NCBI GenBank assembly: GCA_016806645.1
Contig: JACSYO010000384.1
Location: 887,501 to 951,500, forward strand
Direction of reading: 5' to 3'
From: Ophiodon elongatus
Taxonomy: Eukaryota; Chordata; Actinopteri; Perciformes; Hexagrammidae
Length of the DNA stretch: 64,000 nucleotides
Shown: positions 1-11,110 of the stretch, one piece after another
Layout of the letters: each line of letters starts with the position of its first letter
How positions within the stretch are numbered: position 1 is the stretch's first letter
The notes under the pieces: generated by a model
Databases searched by the model: none
Told to the model about the DNA's origin: nothing
The model's input: the letters and a program-made list of their open reading frames with translations, nothing else
Translations under genes and position numbers: made by a program

Positions 1-819
1 TTCAGGCTGAAAATGGGAAAGGGTACATTAATTCATTAGCATGAAATATAACTTTAGGTGGAATCTGGAGTTGTTATCATCGCTCTGGGGAGAGGCAGTG
101 AGATGAAAAGTCGCAGCCAAGGTTGTGCAAATTGAGTAGAAGCACACTCTGACTGACACACAGGATAGATGGTCGTGGTAGCTGGCAGTTTGCCGAGAGA
201 GTCGTACCCCACAGTCCTCCAGTCCACGGCTTTTAAATATAGAGGACCATATGTCCAGTGCAAATGGAAAAAAAGAGGACCCGTGCTGGTGAGGGTAACA
301 ATGAGACGTGCAATAAACAGGCCTGAGATATGAATCTGACAGTTTATTATCTGAATGCTTGTGTTTTATCGCATTTTATGATATTATATTTATTGTAATG
401 CATGACATGCATTCACTGTGTCAGTGCTAGCGGCTCTGTGAGGCTGTACTTGGCTGTATGTGTGTATTTGGTGCTGAGCAGGTGGGGTACAGGGAGTTTA
501 TCAGAGCTTCTCTTGCTGAAAACAGATGCTGCTGCTGCTGCTGCTGCTGAAAGCAACTCTGATGAGTAAGATAAGAGTAAAATAAAAACAGTAAAGCAAT
601 AAAACCAGAGCAATAAGCTGAAAGAAGGAAAAAAAAAGCTATCAGTAAACCCCATTCGTTTCATATATTCGTCATGTTGTATTCCAATTCGGATTTTGAA
701 CTTGGTTGCTGGGGCGACCATTTTGTTTACACTTGGCTCACAGATTATGTGATTTTTGATCACTGATCACTTTTGACCAATATCAATTTTGTGCAGTATA
801 TTCCCAGATATCCACAATT
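1..819. other. 5' flank of the uncharacterised two-exon gene
   Basis: No exon is supported here. A short (CTG)n tract lies at 528-549. It gives a run of alanines in a minus-strand reading frame (413-763) that otherwise resembles no protein I know. No clear TATA box was seen ahead of the ATG at 820. The stretch around 700-720 contains GTTGCTGGGGCGACC, which loosely resembles an RFX X-box, but the match is imperfect and may be chance. Confidence 0.4.
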
Positions 820-850
820 ATGGCCCAAAAGCAGAAGACATCAAGACCAT
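820..850 (+). CDS. exon 1 (coding start) of an uncharacterised two-exon gene
   Basis: The ATG at 820 has A at -3 and G at +4, a strong Kozak context. Ten codons plus one base (MAQKQKTSRP plus T) run open to 850 and are followed at once by a perfect GTAAGT donor at 851. Joining base 850 to 1706 completes a TGT codon and continues in the frame of the long exon 2. That joint agreement of start context, donor and phase is the evidence for this very short exon. A non-coding 5' exon further upstream cannot be excluded. Confidence 0.55.
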
Positions 851-1705
851 GTAAGTAGACGTTTAAAGTTTTAACACGGGGTTCTGTCTTAGCGTAGGGA
901 AACCTCTCTGAAGATATGAATAAGAATTACACTGCTGCACATGTTTTCAGGATCGACAAATCTCGACGTGCCACAGTTTCCTATAATTAAATACAGACAT
1001 GTTTGAAGCTAAGGGTTTTGGGCCTTTTGGGACTCATATTCATGGAGTAATGGAGGCATTAGTATCATCTTCTCCATACCTTCTTTTAAATGTAATTATT
1101 TTATTTAATTATTTGTCTTATTTATGTCCTCATGCTTCATTCTTTAATTTTTCTTACCTCGTTTCCTGTGGGACTTTATTTTTCTCTTGAATTTATCTGC
1201 AAATCAGCATTGTAAAACTTTTTCACATTAAATGGGACATATCATGCTCTTTTTCAGGTTCATACTGGTGTTTTGGGTTATAACCATAACATGTTTACAT
1301 GCTTTAACATTCTAAACACATGTCTCTTCAAGACCCCTCCTGAAAAAGCCCTGTCTGCTCTGATTGGCTTGCGAAAGAAATATAGTGCACCTTTTTAAAG
1401 GTATTTCTCTGGTTGGAGATACTCAGATGGGGGTTGGTATATTCTTATGAGCCTGCATGTGGTGTAGGAAGAGAAGCCAAAGCTGAGTGGCTTGTTGAAT
1501 CCCATGTTATCTGATCTAGGTAGCCCACAAAGACTGACTGGGTTGTCTTATTTCAGTTTGTCATTTAGTAGGCACTCCAAATACCCAAATGTACATGTAC
1601 AAGTATTTTTCATGTTATGTCCCCTTAAAAAGGTTTATAGAAATGATATATAATTATATGAGCAATATCTTATTCACGATAATATTGTGTTTGTTCATTT
1701 TGCAG
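851..1705 (+). other. intron 1 of the uncharacterised gene
   Basis: It runs from GTAAGT to a pyrimidine-rich tract ending TTTTGCAG at 1705. Nearly half of its 855 bases are a MITE (1228-1628). Nothing else in it looks coding. Confidence 0.5.
1228..1628. mobile_element. MITE with TTAA flanks inside intron 1
   Basis: The left end reads TTAA-ATGGGACATATCATG (1228 on). The right end, read on the minus strand from 1628, is TTAA-GGGGACATAACATG. The inverted ends share GGGACATA-CATG and both lie against TTAA, the target duplication of piggyBac-like elements. The inner part (CCTGTCTGCTCTGATTGG, about 1348-1366) belongs to a repeat I recall as abundant in percomorph genomes. No transposase is present, so it is non-autonomous. 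The superfamily is inferred from TTAA alone. Confidence 0.6.
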
Positions 1706-2397
1706 GTGCTTCATCAACAAAAACATATGTGCTATGTCAGATGCCAGAAGACTGGACTAGTCTGCCTGTGCTTTCTGGTTTTCAGGCTACGCTAAGACGT
1801 GACAGTATTGCAGTTTATACAAAGACTAGGGGAGAAAACCTTGTTTATAAAGGCTGCATTTGTCCATCTGCTCCTCAAAGTATATTAATGTCGGCATTGC
1901 AGCAACCGCCAAGACACGAGAGCTTTACGCTGAAGTACAAAATACTGCAGGAGAAGATCAGAGCTGAGGAGGAAGCTCGCGAAAAAGTCATTTCAGATGA
2001 TGAAAGGAAAAGAGTGGCAGATTCTGCAGCAAACAGCAAACCGGGTCAAGGTGTTGTTAAAGCAGAACCAAGCCAAGGTGTTGTTAAAGCAGAACCAAGT
2101 GACATGTCAGGTGCTGATGAATCAAAGCAGCCAAAGCAGATGAAAGCAGCCACCAGTGAAAGTAAAAACCAAACGGAGCACCTGTGTCTGCAGGGGACGG
2201 AGTCCAGCACCCATTATCCACTTCCTATAGAAATCCTTGAAAGTGGAGTGCGTTACCTCCCCGTGCCACCTGAAGGAGGGACAGATGAGTTTATGCGTTG
2301 TTTTGAACCTCGGGAGGACTCAATGGACATGGATATCTTGAACCTTTTGAATTCTCCCCTAAAATGTACTTGGACCCAATCTTCCCATATGTTGTGA
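1706..2397 (+). CDS. exon 2 of an uncharacterised 240-residue protein
   Basis: This exon carries residues 11-240 of a product I cannot assign. Seen in the sequence: an N-terminal part with CQMPEDWTSLPVLSGF (about 21-36) and a CIC pair at 61-63. A charged, probably helical or coiled-coil stretch follows at about 83-114 (ending DDERKRV). Two tandem nine-residue units containing VVKAEPS (127-133 and 136-142) come next; VKAE fits the SUMO acceptor pattern psi-K-x-E. The C-terminus is acidic and hydrophobic (DSMDMDILNLL, about 214-224), like a transactivation segment. No signal peptide or membrane span is apparent. The composition suggests a nuclear regulatory or adaptor protein, but that is inference. 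The ORF is far longer than chance for this AT-rich DNA, it has splice signals, and AATAAA overlaps its stop. A recently dead copy cannot be excluded without transcripts. Confidence 0.65.
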
Positions 2398-2402
2398 ATA
2401 AA
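2397..2402 (+). terminator. polyadenylation signal AATAAA
   Basis: AATAAA begins on the last base of the TGA stop codon (2395-2397). A T-rich stretch follows at about 2420-2435. If used, the 3' UTR would be only some 15-30 bases, unusually short for a vertebrate mRNA. Confidence 0.45.
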
Positions 2403-4520
2403 TATTTTATGTAGTGATTAAATTGTTCTTTTCTGACTGACACTTTGCCTCTTCAAACTAAAGATATTGTGCAAGACAGAGTTTTCCCTATTTATCCGCT
2501 GTATAAAACACAGACACTTAAATATTCTACTTGCAAACACAAAAGAATATCTTGTTGTGCATAAAACAGAGAATCCACACTGACATGTATATGTGTATTT
2601 TAATGAGCTTGATCATAAAATGTCATTTTGCAGCAAATTAAAGAACCATATCACAGTACCGTAACCTTAATCTATTGGATATTTCCCGCAAAATGACAAA
2701 GTGATGGACATATATAAATTATGAGCTGGGCTACTCTAAAAAAGGGTACTTTCAAAAATCCCTAGTGCATCTTTAAACATTTATTTGAAATGTAAAATAA
2801 ACAATTCTGAATATAACAAGGTTCAACTATAAGGTTTTGCCCGCTTGCCCAGGGCAAGTAAAATGCCACATCGGGCAAGTAAATCTAGCAACTCACTGCC
2901 CGACCAGACAAGTAAAAAAAAAAAAAAGCATCAACATTGAACCATGTAGAAAGATGTAAGTTTCATTTAAATATCTACTCCTCTAATCCATTAACAAATA
3001 TAGTCTTTGCAAACAGAGGTCTGCTCTTCGACATGTTTGTTTGGTAGTGGTGGTCATCTGGTAAACATGAAGTCCAACATAAGTTAATGGAAGTGTGAGT
3101 GCTCTCTAATGGAGTAGGGGACGTTAACCAGACATATATCTTCAAAATCAATCAAACATTGACCCAACCAAGTCAATGTTTGCATTTTGTTACGTCACTC
3201 CTTAGTCACTTGAGCGTATACTGACACGCTGACGCCGTGTTTAGCAACATAAAAGACTGCAAGGGTGTGGACCCGCTTCCCCAGCTACGATAAAGTGCAG
3301 GACACAGCTGCTTCCTTAAGCTGAAGCATCTGCTGAGGCAGAAGAGCTTATCCAAAGCGTAGCGGGGACGGTCCCACATGAGGCCGGAGGATTGTTTGTG
3401 TTAATGGCACGGCTTAAGATAAAAGGTCAGTTCAGAGATTTCTGCCTCCATACCAGTGCAATTTATGTTGTTGAAAATTAACAACAAAAAAAACAATGTA
3501 ACAATATGTCTTTCCACAAAGAGTGTTTCTCTATACAGTCCACCAAAACACACAATGTGAACAGTTATACACTTTTTATCATGAAGAAAACGATTTGGAA
3601 TAAACTCTCACACAGTCTGATATGCTGCTGCGTCACCCCCACACCAAGAACACGGAGCAGGCTTGTTTTTCTTTCCTGCGTCCTGCACTTTTTTTCCGGT
3701 GCCTCTTAATGGGTATCGATTTCCTCCGTACAGGTTGGATTGATTTTGGTCGTCCTCACTGAATCAGGAGGCCAGAGATTAAAGTCCTGACCCTCTCACA
3801 CACCAAGAACACGCACAAATGATTCCCTTGTGATGCCGAACCACCATTGTAATCAGCCTAAAGGTCACATGGTGAGTTCAGAGGAATAATAACGCCCTGG
3901 GGGCAAAGATCTGGGTGCTAAGGTTCTGTCTCTAATCTCTTATAGTTTGTTGCAACTCATCGTTTTCTTGTGCTTTCTCTTTGCCCCCCAAAGACGTTGT
4001 GTGTCTGTTTTGTCTCCATCTTTGGCGATTAGTTATCATTGCTGCTGTGGTTTTACACTGCTCTTCCCAGAGACCACTTATTAGTGTGTCGATATCCATT
4101 TGTATTTGGTTGATATCTTTAGCTACAAGGGGTCAGAGGGACTTCACAACAGCATGACATATTATCGCCATACAGAGTTGTTATGGGGGAGAATTGCCTA
4201 TTTACAATTAGCTGCTAATTACCAGCTAATTTCAGTATCTTTGTCTGCCGTTTGGTGGTAAAGAACAGTGGCTTTATTAAATAAATTAAAATTTTGTAGA
4301 AAACCACTGCCTGCTGCAGCTGTAAGTAAGGCAGATACATTTGAGAGCTCTAAAGCCAAAACAACAAGCTAAAAGAGACAAAAGTAGCACTGCTGAGCTA
4401 AAGAAAACTGCAAAGTTTGGTTATAATTTCCTGCGGATTTGTCTCTTTGATTGACACCTTTTACATGAGACCTTTTCATTTGATCCATTGTTAATATAGG
4501 TAAAATATTGATGCTAGCAG
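2403..4520. other. intergenic, no gene seen
   Basis: AT-rich non-coding sequence. Apart from the GGGCAAG repeat at 2838-2945 there is a moderately GC-rich stretch at 3230-3420. Its reading frames are interrupted and it does not match a protein I recognise. CACACCAAGAACACG occurs twice (about 3640 and 3800), suggesting old repeat DNA. Confidence 0.35.
2838..2945. repeat. GGGCAAGTAAA short repeats with a tight palindrome
   Basis: CTTGCCC-A-GGGCAAG at 2844-2858 is a perfect 7-bp inverted repeat with a one-base centre. GGGCAAGTAAA recurs at 2852 and 2873, and GACAAGTAAA follows at about 2907 before a poly-A run. The arrangement resembles the end of a small mobile element, but I cannot name a family. 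Confidence 0.4.
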
Positions 4521-4524
4521 CATC

Positions 4525-4720
4525 AGCTCAAAGTATACCAAAGTCTGTCAGAAGGTCGGTCCCACCAATTTGGTTCAGGCTAAACTATCTCAAGAACAAT
4601 TGAATGGATTGCTATGGACTTTTGTACATTTTATTGGACATGAATCTTAGCTAAAAGCTAAAACAGCAGCCTCCTTGTACACCAATGGTACAATGGACAT
4701 TTATTTCTTAAAAAAAAAAG
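4525..4720. repeat. dispersed percomorph repeat (ACTATCTCAAGAAC type), fragment
   Basis: GGCTAAACTATCTCAAGAACAATTGAATGGATTGC at 4578-4612 is closely similar to 26492-26530, where the text reads CTGAACTATCTCAGGAAC. I recognise it as part of a common percomorph interspersed repeat that also includes the segments at 5585, 43145 and 52545. Its class is uncertain. Confidence 0.5.
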
Positions 4721-4913
4721 AAGTTCTGTGTGAATATTTACCTTTATTTCACCTTTTTTTATTATCTGCTGTCGTTTTCTGTCACTGTGTTTCTTCTTCA
4801 GGCTCAATCCGACTGTTATCTAGACTACTCTCACTCCAAGGTCAAAGATAATAACTCACAGAGTGGATAACTTGATTATCGGCATTCATGTTTGCTTGGT
4901 CATGCACCCAACC

Positions 4914-4914
<1 letters not shown>

Positions 4915-4959
<45 letters not shown>
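4915..4959. repeat. (AC)n microsatellite
   Basis: An uninterrupted run of about 22 AC units. Confidence 0.95.
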
Positions 4960-4961
<2 letters not shown>

Positions 4962-5584
4962 CACAGGTGAAACAGAAACTTTGTCATCATCAATTATGTT
5001 TTCCAGAGTGTTGATCTATTCTGAGCCTTCAGACTTTATTCCTACAAAGTCAAGCAATCACCGAATCAAGCTGCCTGCAGTTTATATGATAAATTCCTCT
5101 CTAATTGCCTAAGACCAATATTAATACGTTTTCTCAGCCATGCCATAATCCCTACAGAAAAAATATATATCAACGAATTACATATACTGTAAACAAACCA
5201 TTTAAAAATAAACAAATAAATAACTTTATAATCCATCAGAGGAATACAAATGTCATTTCACAAGACAGACACACGACAAGGCAAGAATAGGTCTCTGACT
5301 CTTTACTTATTTCCCCAGCTGTCAAGTATCAGACACTTAATCCATCCACATGTTCTTATGCAAAGTCTGAGCAGTAGATTGGTATGAATGGCTGCACACT
5401 GTTTAGACGGCCTGCAGAGTTTCACTGATGAGGTGCTTTGACATTGCAGTCACATTGCCGAATTACCACTAATGTGTTTCTTAGGTGGATGTTTTAGGTG
5501 CCATATACTGTGGAATTTATATATTGCAAAAATAAGCTGTTAGGGATAAAATATAGGAAAGTAGAAACAAGGACCAAGTATCTG

Positions 5585-5790
5585 CTGTGACGCTAGCAGC
5601 TCTGGGAGACTCCAGAGTCATAAATGCTAATGTCAGCATGCTGATGTTTAGTAGGCATAATGTTTACCACGGTCACCATCTTAGTTTAGCGTGTTTTGCT
5701 GAATAGCACCAAACACAAAGTACAGCTGAGGCTGGAATATCAATAGTTTTAAAGGTTTTTGGTTACAAAGTATTGGACCAAATTAAGGGA
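5585..5790. repeat. dispersed percomorph repeat, fragment (ACAAAGTACAGCT)
   Basis: The segment contains the gene-desert repeat text AATGCTAATGTCAGCATGC followed by ACACAAAGTACAGCTGAGG and a TTTTGGTTACAAAGTATTGG tail. ACACAAAGTACAGCTCAGG recurs at about 43158, supporting a dispersed family. Confidence 0.5.
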
Positions 5791-6719
5791 GCACCAAGTT
5801 AGGCTATGTTTTGAGCAATGGACGGTTTTTGGATCAAGAGAAGAATGTGGTTACAAAAGCTGACAGGCATGGGGTAATCACACTTCTCTCTTCTCTCCTT
5901 TCTGATGTTGCCATAGATATTTAATCTGACCGTAAGATTTTAACCAATGCATTGCAAGACACGTGTATCGTCAGCCTCTGAGTTATTTAAAAAAAAAAAA
6001 ATAGAAATATTATTACTAAGATTGTGATTACAGCCAGTTCATTTTACAGGAGTGTGCACAGGTAACAGGCATAGGCAAAATGAAGTGCACTTCTTGTGGC
6101 TGCCCTTTGGATATAAACTGAATTTCTGATGGTGTGTCATCCAAAAAATATTATTACCAATGCAGAGTTTTCTGATTATGCATTGTTGTTGTCGGATTTT
6201 GGATGCACTGTGTTGCTATTAACTGTGGGTGCTGAAGTCTATCACCTTCGCATGCGTAAGACGTTTTTGTCATTGCCTTGTGGTCACTTGTGTTGTTTGC
6301 ATACTATTTGGCTAAATTCAATAAAAAACATTTCTATGGAATGGGCTTTGACGCTTTCTGCTTTCAGAACTTCTTCATAAAGTTACTGCAAAGTCATGAA
6401 AATCTACTATTTTCTTAGCACCCCCATGGTCAAGCTCCCGCAATGGGAGAGAAAGAAATTCTGACACTGTGTACCAAGCGTTGTATTCCATGCTGTAACA
6501 AAAACTGCTGACTCTAGTAATGTAGCCATTGAAATGAAGTAAACCCGATCTCCCCGAGGCCATGAAGATCAGCATCAGATAGCTCCATTCTCCATCCATG
6601 GCTCCCTATGCATCACCATCCTTCATCCACCTCCTCCCTTTGCCTGCAACCGTACAGAACCTCCTCTGCATTATTCACCACCAACGCTGCCACGTTGGAC
6701 AGACTCTCTGTGTGTGTGT

Positions 6720-6758
<39 letters not shown>

Positions 6759-7570
6759 GTCATGTCATACTGCAAAAATGGAAGGCTTTAGAAAAAACCC
6801 CAAACTGTTCATGCTTTAAAGGGGCTAGCCTCATCAAACCAGCAGCTGTCTCAGTGCGCAGCTTTTTCCACTAGCTGCACACGTTTGGTCGGGACAGCCC
6901 TGCTGACATCAGAGCCCACATTGCGAGAGGCTTGTCATCCTCGACAGCTCCACTCACAGAAGTGTTGCTGGAGGATATTAGCATGACGTCGCTGTGCTCC
7001 TCCATTTGTTTTTGTAATCGGTGTGATGACGACTCATTCACAGTTAAGTGTGTTTAGTGATGTTTGATGTTATTTTTTTATAGCCTTGGTTGGCAATTCC
7101 CACCTCTGGTGAGCCATGCACACTTTCCAAAGAGCCTCGAGGATGTGATGCATTATGGATATTATGACGCATGCACACGCTCTCTCATAATCACCTTTGT
7201 GCAACTGTTTTTCACCATTACAAAGTGTAATTATCTTTATGGCTTTCTCTCCCATATGATTTATTGAGTGTTATTGTGTGTCATGGGTATTCTGACGCAT
7301 GGGTAACCCACTTTGCTGATCTGAATGGAAGTGTTTCATACATAAACCATCATCTCTGCTCTTTTTACCAACAGTATAGGAAAGAACTCTCAGCATGAAT
7401 GGTTGTGTGTTTTCTACCCCTATCATGACAGTTGCACCCCTAACCCAATCTGGGTGTTATGGCACATTGATCCTTCGCTTGTTAGAGGGTTGCTTTTTAA
7501 TATTAAACGTCTACATCTAACCTGGTGCTACGCATCCTGAATGGACCCAAATATAAAAAAAGAATATAAT
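5791..7570. other. intergenic, no gene seen
   Basis: No supported exon. The overlapping ORFs near 6600-6870 run through a TG microsatellite and look fortuitous. A GACGCATG motif recurs near 7170 and 7290. Confidence 0.35.
6710..6757. repeat. (TG)n microsatellite
   Basis: A TG run of about 45 bases, interrupted once by CTC near its start. Confidence 0.92.
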
Positions 7571-7574
7571 AAAT

Positions 7575-7760
7575 ATACTTATTCACTTTTGAACAGCGAG
7601 TTAAATAAAAAAATCGACCACTCTCATATCATTTTTTTTCTAAATATGAAGCTAGAGCCTGCAGACAATTAACTTAGCTTAGCTTAGCATGAAGACTGGA
7701 AGCAGGGGGAAACGGCTCGCTGTCCAAAGGTAAACCACTAAAATTCCCACTTTATAACTT
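7575..7760. repeat. partial copy of the TTAGCTTAGCAT palindromic MITE
   Basis: TTAGCTTAGCTTAGCATGAAG followed by GACTGGAAGCAGGGGGAAACGGC (7676-7712) is one arm of the element whose two arms are both present at 47950-48518. It is preceded by the family's CGACCACTCTCAT and AATATGAAGCTAGAGCC motifs. Only one arm is retained here. Confidence 0.65.
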
Positions 7761-9542
7761 CTAAAAGATTGTTGTATTGTTTTGTTTATACTGATTTAAA
7801 AAAAATGTTTTATATAAAAAAAATTATTTAAATATATACAAAATATATATTATTAAGGCAAACAAGACAAATATCCACCCCATCTCTTCATATTGATTCT
7901 AGTGCCAACCTAGTGCTTGTTTGCCGAGTGAATGAAACTGTGCACAAGTTGTAGGAGTCTAAGGTCTGTAATTGACCTGTTAGCACCTTTTACTGTACTT
8001 TACTTGTGTGCATCAGTGATAGAGAAACCAGCTCAATAAGTAACCTATATTGTGGTAATGTTCTGAACATATCCCTGAATCATATCCTTCTGTATCAATT
8101 AAGATTGATGTCTCAACATTACTGTGTAAAACATTAATTCCTTTGGTCTACCATAATGTCTAAAATATTTCAGACAGCTACACATGTCTATATTACGTCT
8201 GCGATTCTCATAGTGAGTGGATATTTAATACAGTGGAAAAGCCTCTTTCCTCTTGGGAGATGTCACTGTCATTGGTACCTTTTTATTAAGCTGTAGAAAT
8301 GGTTGTAGCAGCTTTGTCTGTGTTCTCAGTCAGACTAAATTTGCAGGTATTAGTCTGAAAAAAGGTCAAGTGTAAAGTGACTAATAGGAAGAACTGGCGT
8401 TGGTACATGAGGGAGGATTGAAGGCTATCAAAATGTGTTCGGTTGAGAATTGGGGTGAATCACGATTCCGGGTATCAATAGTACCCGGAAAGGTGTGAGA
8501 GCAGGAAAGTAGGTGAAAATAAGTGATGCATATGATTAATTAAATATATATCTGTGTGTATAGCCCATCGGTTCAATTTACAATTTACTGGTCAAAACCA
8601 TCTCACTGTAGAGCTGCTTTTTCATTTGCATGGCAGGCTAATAAAGGGTTGGCAGTGCAAAAGCAATCAGTTGAAATATGTCATTTTTATGAAAAGGAAA
8701 TTGTTCTAATGCCTGTAATGGGTGAGTCACCAATCCAAGGCCACATTTGCAACGTTATCTACCCAGTGTTAATTAAGATATGTGAACTGAAGAGCCTGGG
8801 AACCGGATTTCTCTCTGAATTAAATATGTAAATGTGAATTGGCCTGTAAAAAAGCTTTCCCTCTGACATTTTATTGTTCTTTAAACAGCGCTTTATATTG
8901 CGAGAGGGGATAGTGGAGCTAAGTACTCAGGGCCCAACATGGGGAGAGCCGTCCAACTAGCATTATATACACTATAGAGGTTGAAACATTTAAATTGAAT
9001 TGAAATTATAAGTAAACTATTAAATCAATAATTTGGCATTTTATTGGACAATTTTGTATTTCTTGTATACATATACAATCACTATTTCTTGTATCTAAAA
9101 CAATTAAAGAGTCTATAAGGGCCCCTCTGAAAAGTACACATGGTTAAGTCCACTCTAGCAGAATGTAGTATCTGCAGAAGAACTTTTTCTTTTTTAGCTG
9201 AAACCAAACCAATTGTAATGTCTAAACACAATTTTTTCTTAAATCAAAATACCATAACTGTTGAACTATCTGTGACACAATACCTGAACCTCAAAGAAAG
9301 TAGAGGATAGCTCAATTATGTAATTACAGGTCCCATCAAAAGAGCTTCTGACAACATAGCTGATTGATTTGCAGTATCACATATGGCTGAATGGAAATTA
9401 CATGCAAATGACATGGAATGGAATGGAAAACACATTAAAATGTGTTTAAATGTTAAATGATAAGATGCAACAATCACAAGCTGGACTGTTGTAAATAAAG
9501 TCTAAAGGCATGAGAGTTGTTTTATGGTTCCTGTAATAATCA
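7761..9542. other. intergenic, AT-rich, no gene seen
   Basis: Very AT-rich sequence with short A and T runs. The longest plus-strand ORF (8556-8831) has no recognisable domain and no splice context that argues for it. Confidence 0.35.
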
Positions 9543-9735
9543 GGCCAACTGTTAAAGGAATAGATGACATTTTGGGAAATATGCCCATTCCCTTAATTGC
9601 CGAGAGTTAGATAAGAAGATCGATACTACTCTCATGTCTTTACTCTCAATATGAGGGTGGAGCACGTAGATGATTATCTTAGCTTAGCATTAAAACTGAA
9701 TACAAGGGGAAACAGCTAGCATGGCTCTATCCATT
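9543..9735. repeat. second partial copy of the TTAGCTTAGCAT MITE
   Basis: It begins AACTGTTAAAGGAATAG, continues through GAGAGTTAGATAAGAAGATCGATAC and reaches CTTAGCTTAGCATTAAAACTG plus GGGGAAACAGCTAGC. These motifs occur in the same order at 7575-7760 and in the left arm at 47950-48105. The right arm is missing because a LINE fragment follows directly. Confidence 0.68.
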
Positions 9736-10145
9736 CATCAGTTCCATTATCTTCTGCTTATTCCTGGCTGGGTTGCTGTGGCAGCAGGCTTAGCCCGGTA
9801 TTCCAGACGTCCCGCTACCCAGTAACGGTTTACAGTTCTTCCTGGGCGACCCCGAGGCGCTCCCAAAACAGACAAGATATATAATCTCTCTAGCATGTTC
9901 TGGTTCTATCCCGGGGTCTCTCAGCAGGAGGCATCCTGATCAGATGCCCTAACACACCTCAGCTGGGCCCTTTTGACAGAAAGGAGCATAGCCTGAGCTC
10001 CTCACCCTATCTCAAAGGCTGAGCCCAACTGCTTCACACTCAGCTTCAAATTCCTGCAGTGCATGCTGAAGGTTACAGTCTGATGGAGCCAACACAAACA
10101 CATCACCTGCAAATAGCAATTCTGAGATTCCCAAATTGGACACTC
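9736..10145 (-). mobile_element. non-LTR retrotransposon (LINE) fragment: reverse transcriptase remnant
   Basis: On the minus strand the frame beginning near 10130 reads LLFAGDVFVLAPSDCNLQHAL. Here FAGD (10102-10113) is a decayed FADD catalytic box of reverse transcriptase. It continues QEFEAECEAVGLSL to a stop. After an internal deletion the frame resumes with GHLIRMPPAERPR, RDYIS-LFWERLGVAQEEL and SLLPQQPSQE, the typical C-terminus of fish LINE polyproteins, broken by several stops. The 3' end points left, toward 9736. It is a dead, internally deleted copy, and the precise clade (Rex/RTE/L2-like) was not resolved. Confidence 0.75.
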
Positions 10146-10744
10146 CTCCCGCGGCATGAAAATCACAAATTAATGTTGAACTGTTTGGCTCTGATCAAAG
10201 GTATCAAAAACAAAATATCAGCACCTCTAAAGCCCACAGAACTAAATTCATCTTCATGGTGATGGTAGAGGAAATGTAAGAAGATTTACCAAAGTCAAAA
10301 GGATTCATCATTTTGGGACCTTGTCTAAAAATCTAAAACTATTGCTGTCTAATTTCAAAAACACAAAGAAGCATACTAATATTTTAATCCCTTGACGTTG
10401 ACATACTGTATGAAGCCTGTATTCAAGTTACAGTGAGTGATTTTTACAGTGTAAAAATGTATAAATAACCACACTTATTTAATGGGTAATATTAATTAAA
10501 CAAAACAGCCATGGAGAGTCAGTAATCAGTATTGTTGGCATGTGTGGAGCAAACAAAACTAAACAGAAAAACAAAGTAGAGCCAGCACACAGGACAGAGA
10601 CCCCTAGTGGTAAGGAGGGGTCATCACACATATTACTTACTAGAAAATAACCCAGTCGCCAGAATAAAACATTTGCATTGCATATTTTCTGCAAACCATA
10701 GCTCCGTCAAATCTCGACGTTTCTGAAAATCATGTTTTAGACAT
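10146..10744. other. intergenic, no gene seen
   Basis: AT-rich sequence without supported coding potential. Confidence 0.3.
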
Positions 10745-11110
10745 TTCATCATACTTGTATATCAACGTTGTGTTTTAACAGATTGTGGTGCTTTTGGTTT
10801 TTAAACTGCATGCCCAATTACGTTTAGGTTTAGGCCAAAAAACTACTTGGTTGGGGAGTAAAAAATCGTGATTTAGGTTAAAATAAGAACATTACTTTGT
10901 ATCTTGGGTTAAAGTCCTGTCTATTTTTGACCCAACCATCTGCCTCGTCCTCGCCCCTTTGATGACTTACGCAGACTTTAATTGGAAACGTGTAATACAA
11001 ACGTAATGCAGGAGTAAATACGTTGCCTGGAAATGTAACTGAATATGCAGCTTTGCAATATGGGAAAGTAGTTAAGAGACCAGGTTGAGAGGCCATAGAG
11101 TTTAAAATCA
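10745..11110. repeat. dispersed repeat (GGTTTAGGCCAAAAAACTACTTGG type)
   Basis: The run TTAGGTTTAGGCCAAAAAAC then TACTTGGTTGGGGAG, followed by GGTTAAAATAAGAACATTAC and TTGGGTTAAAGTCC, is a fish interspersed repeat I recognise. A reverse-orientation relative lies at 34975-35230. The 173-codon minus ORF across 10978-11499 overlaps this repeat and is probably fortuitous. Confidence 0.5.

Noticed and set aside
413..763. A 116-codon minus-strand ORF with a hydrophobic stretch and polyalanine
   Set aside because: The alanines come from the CTG repeat and the hydrophobic part from A/T-rich DNA. A TTTCAG acceptor-like site inside it made me consider an exon, but no partner exon or family was recognisable.
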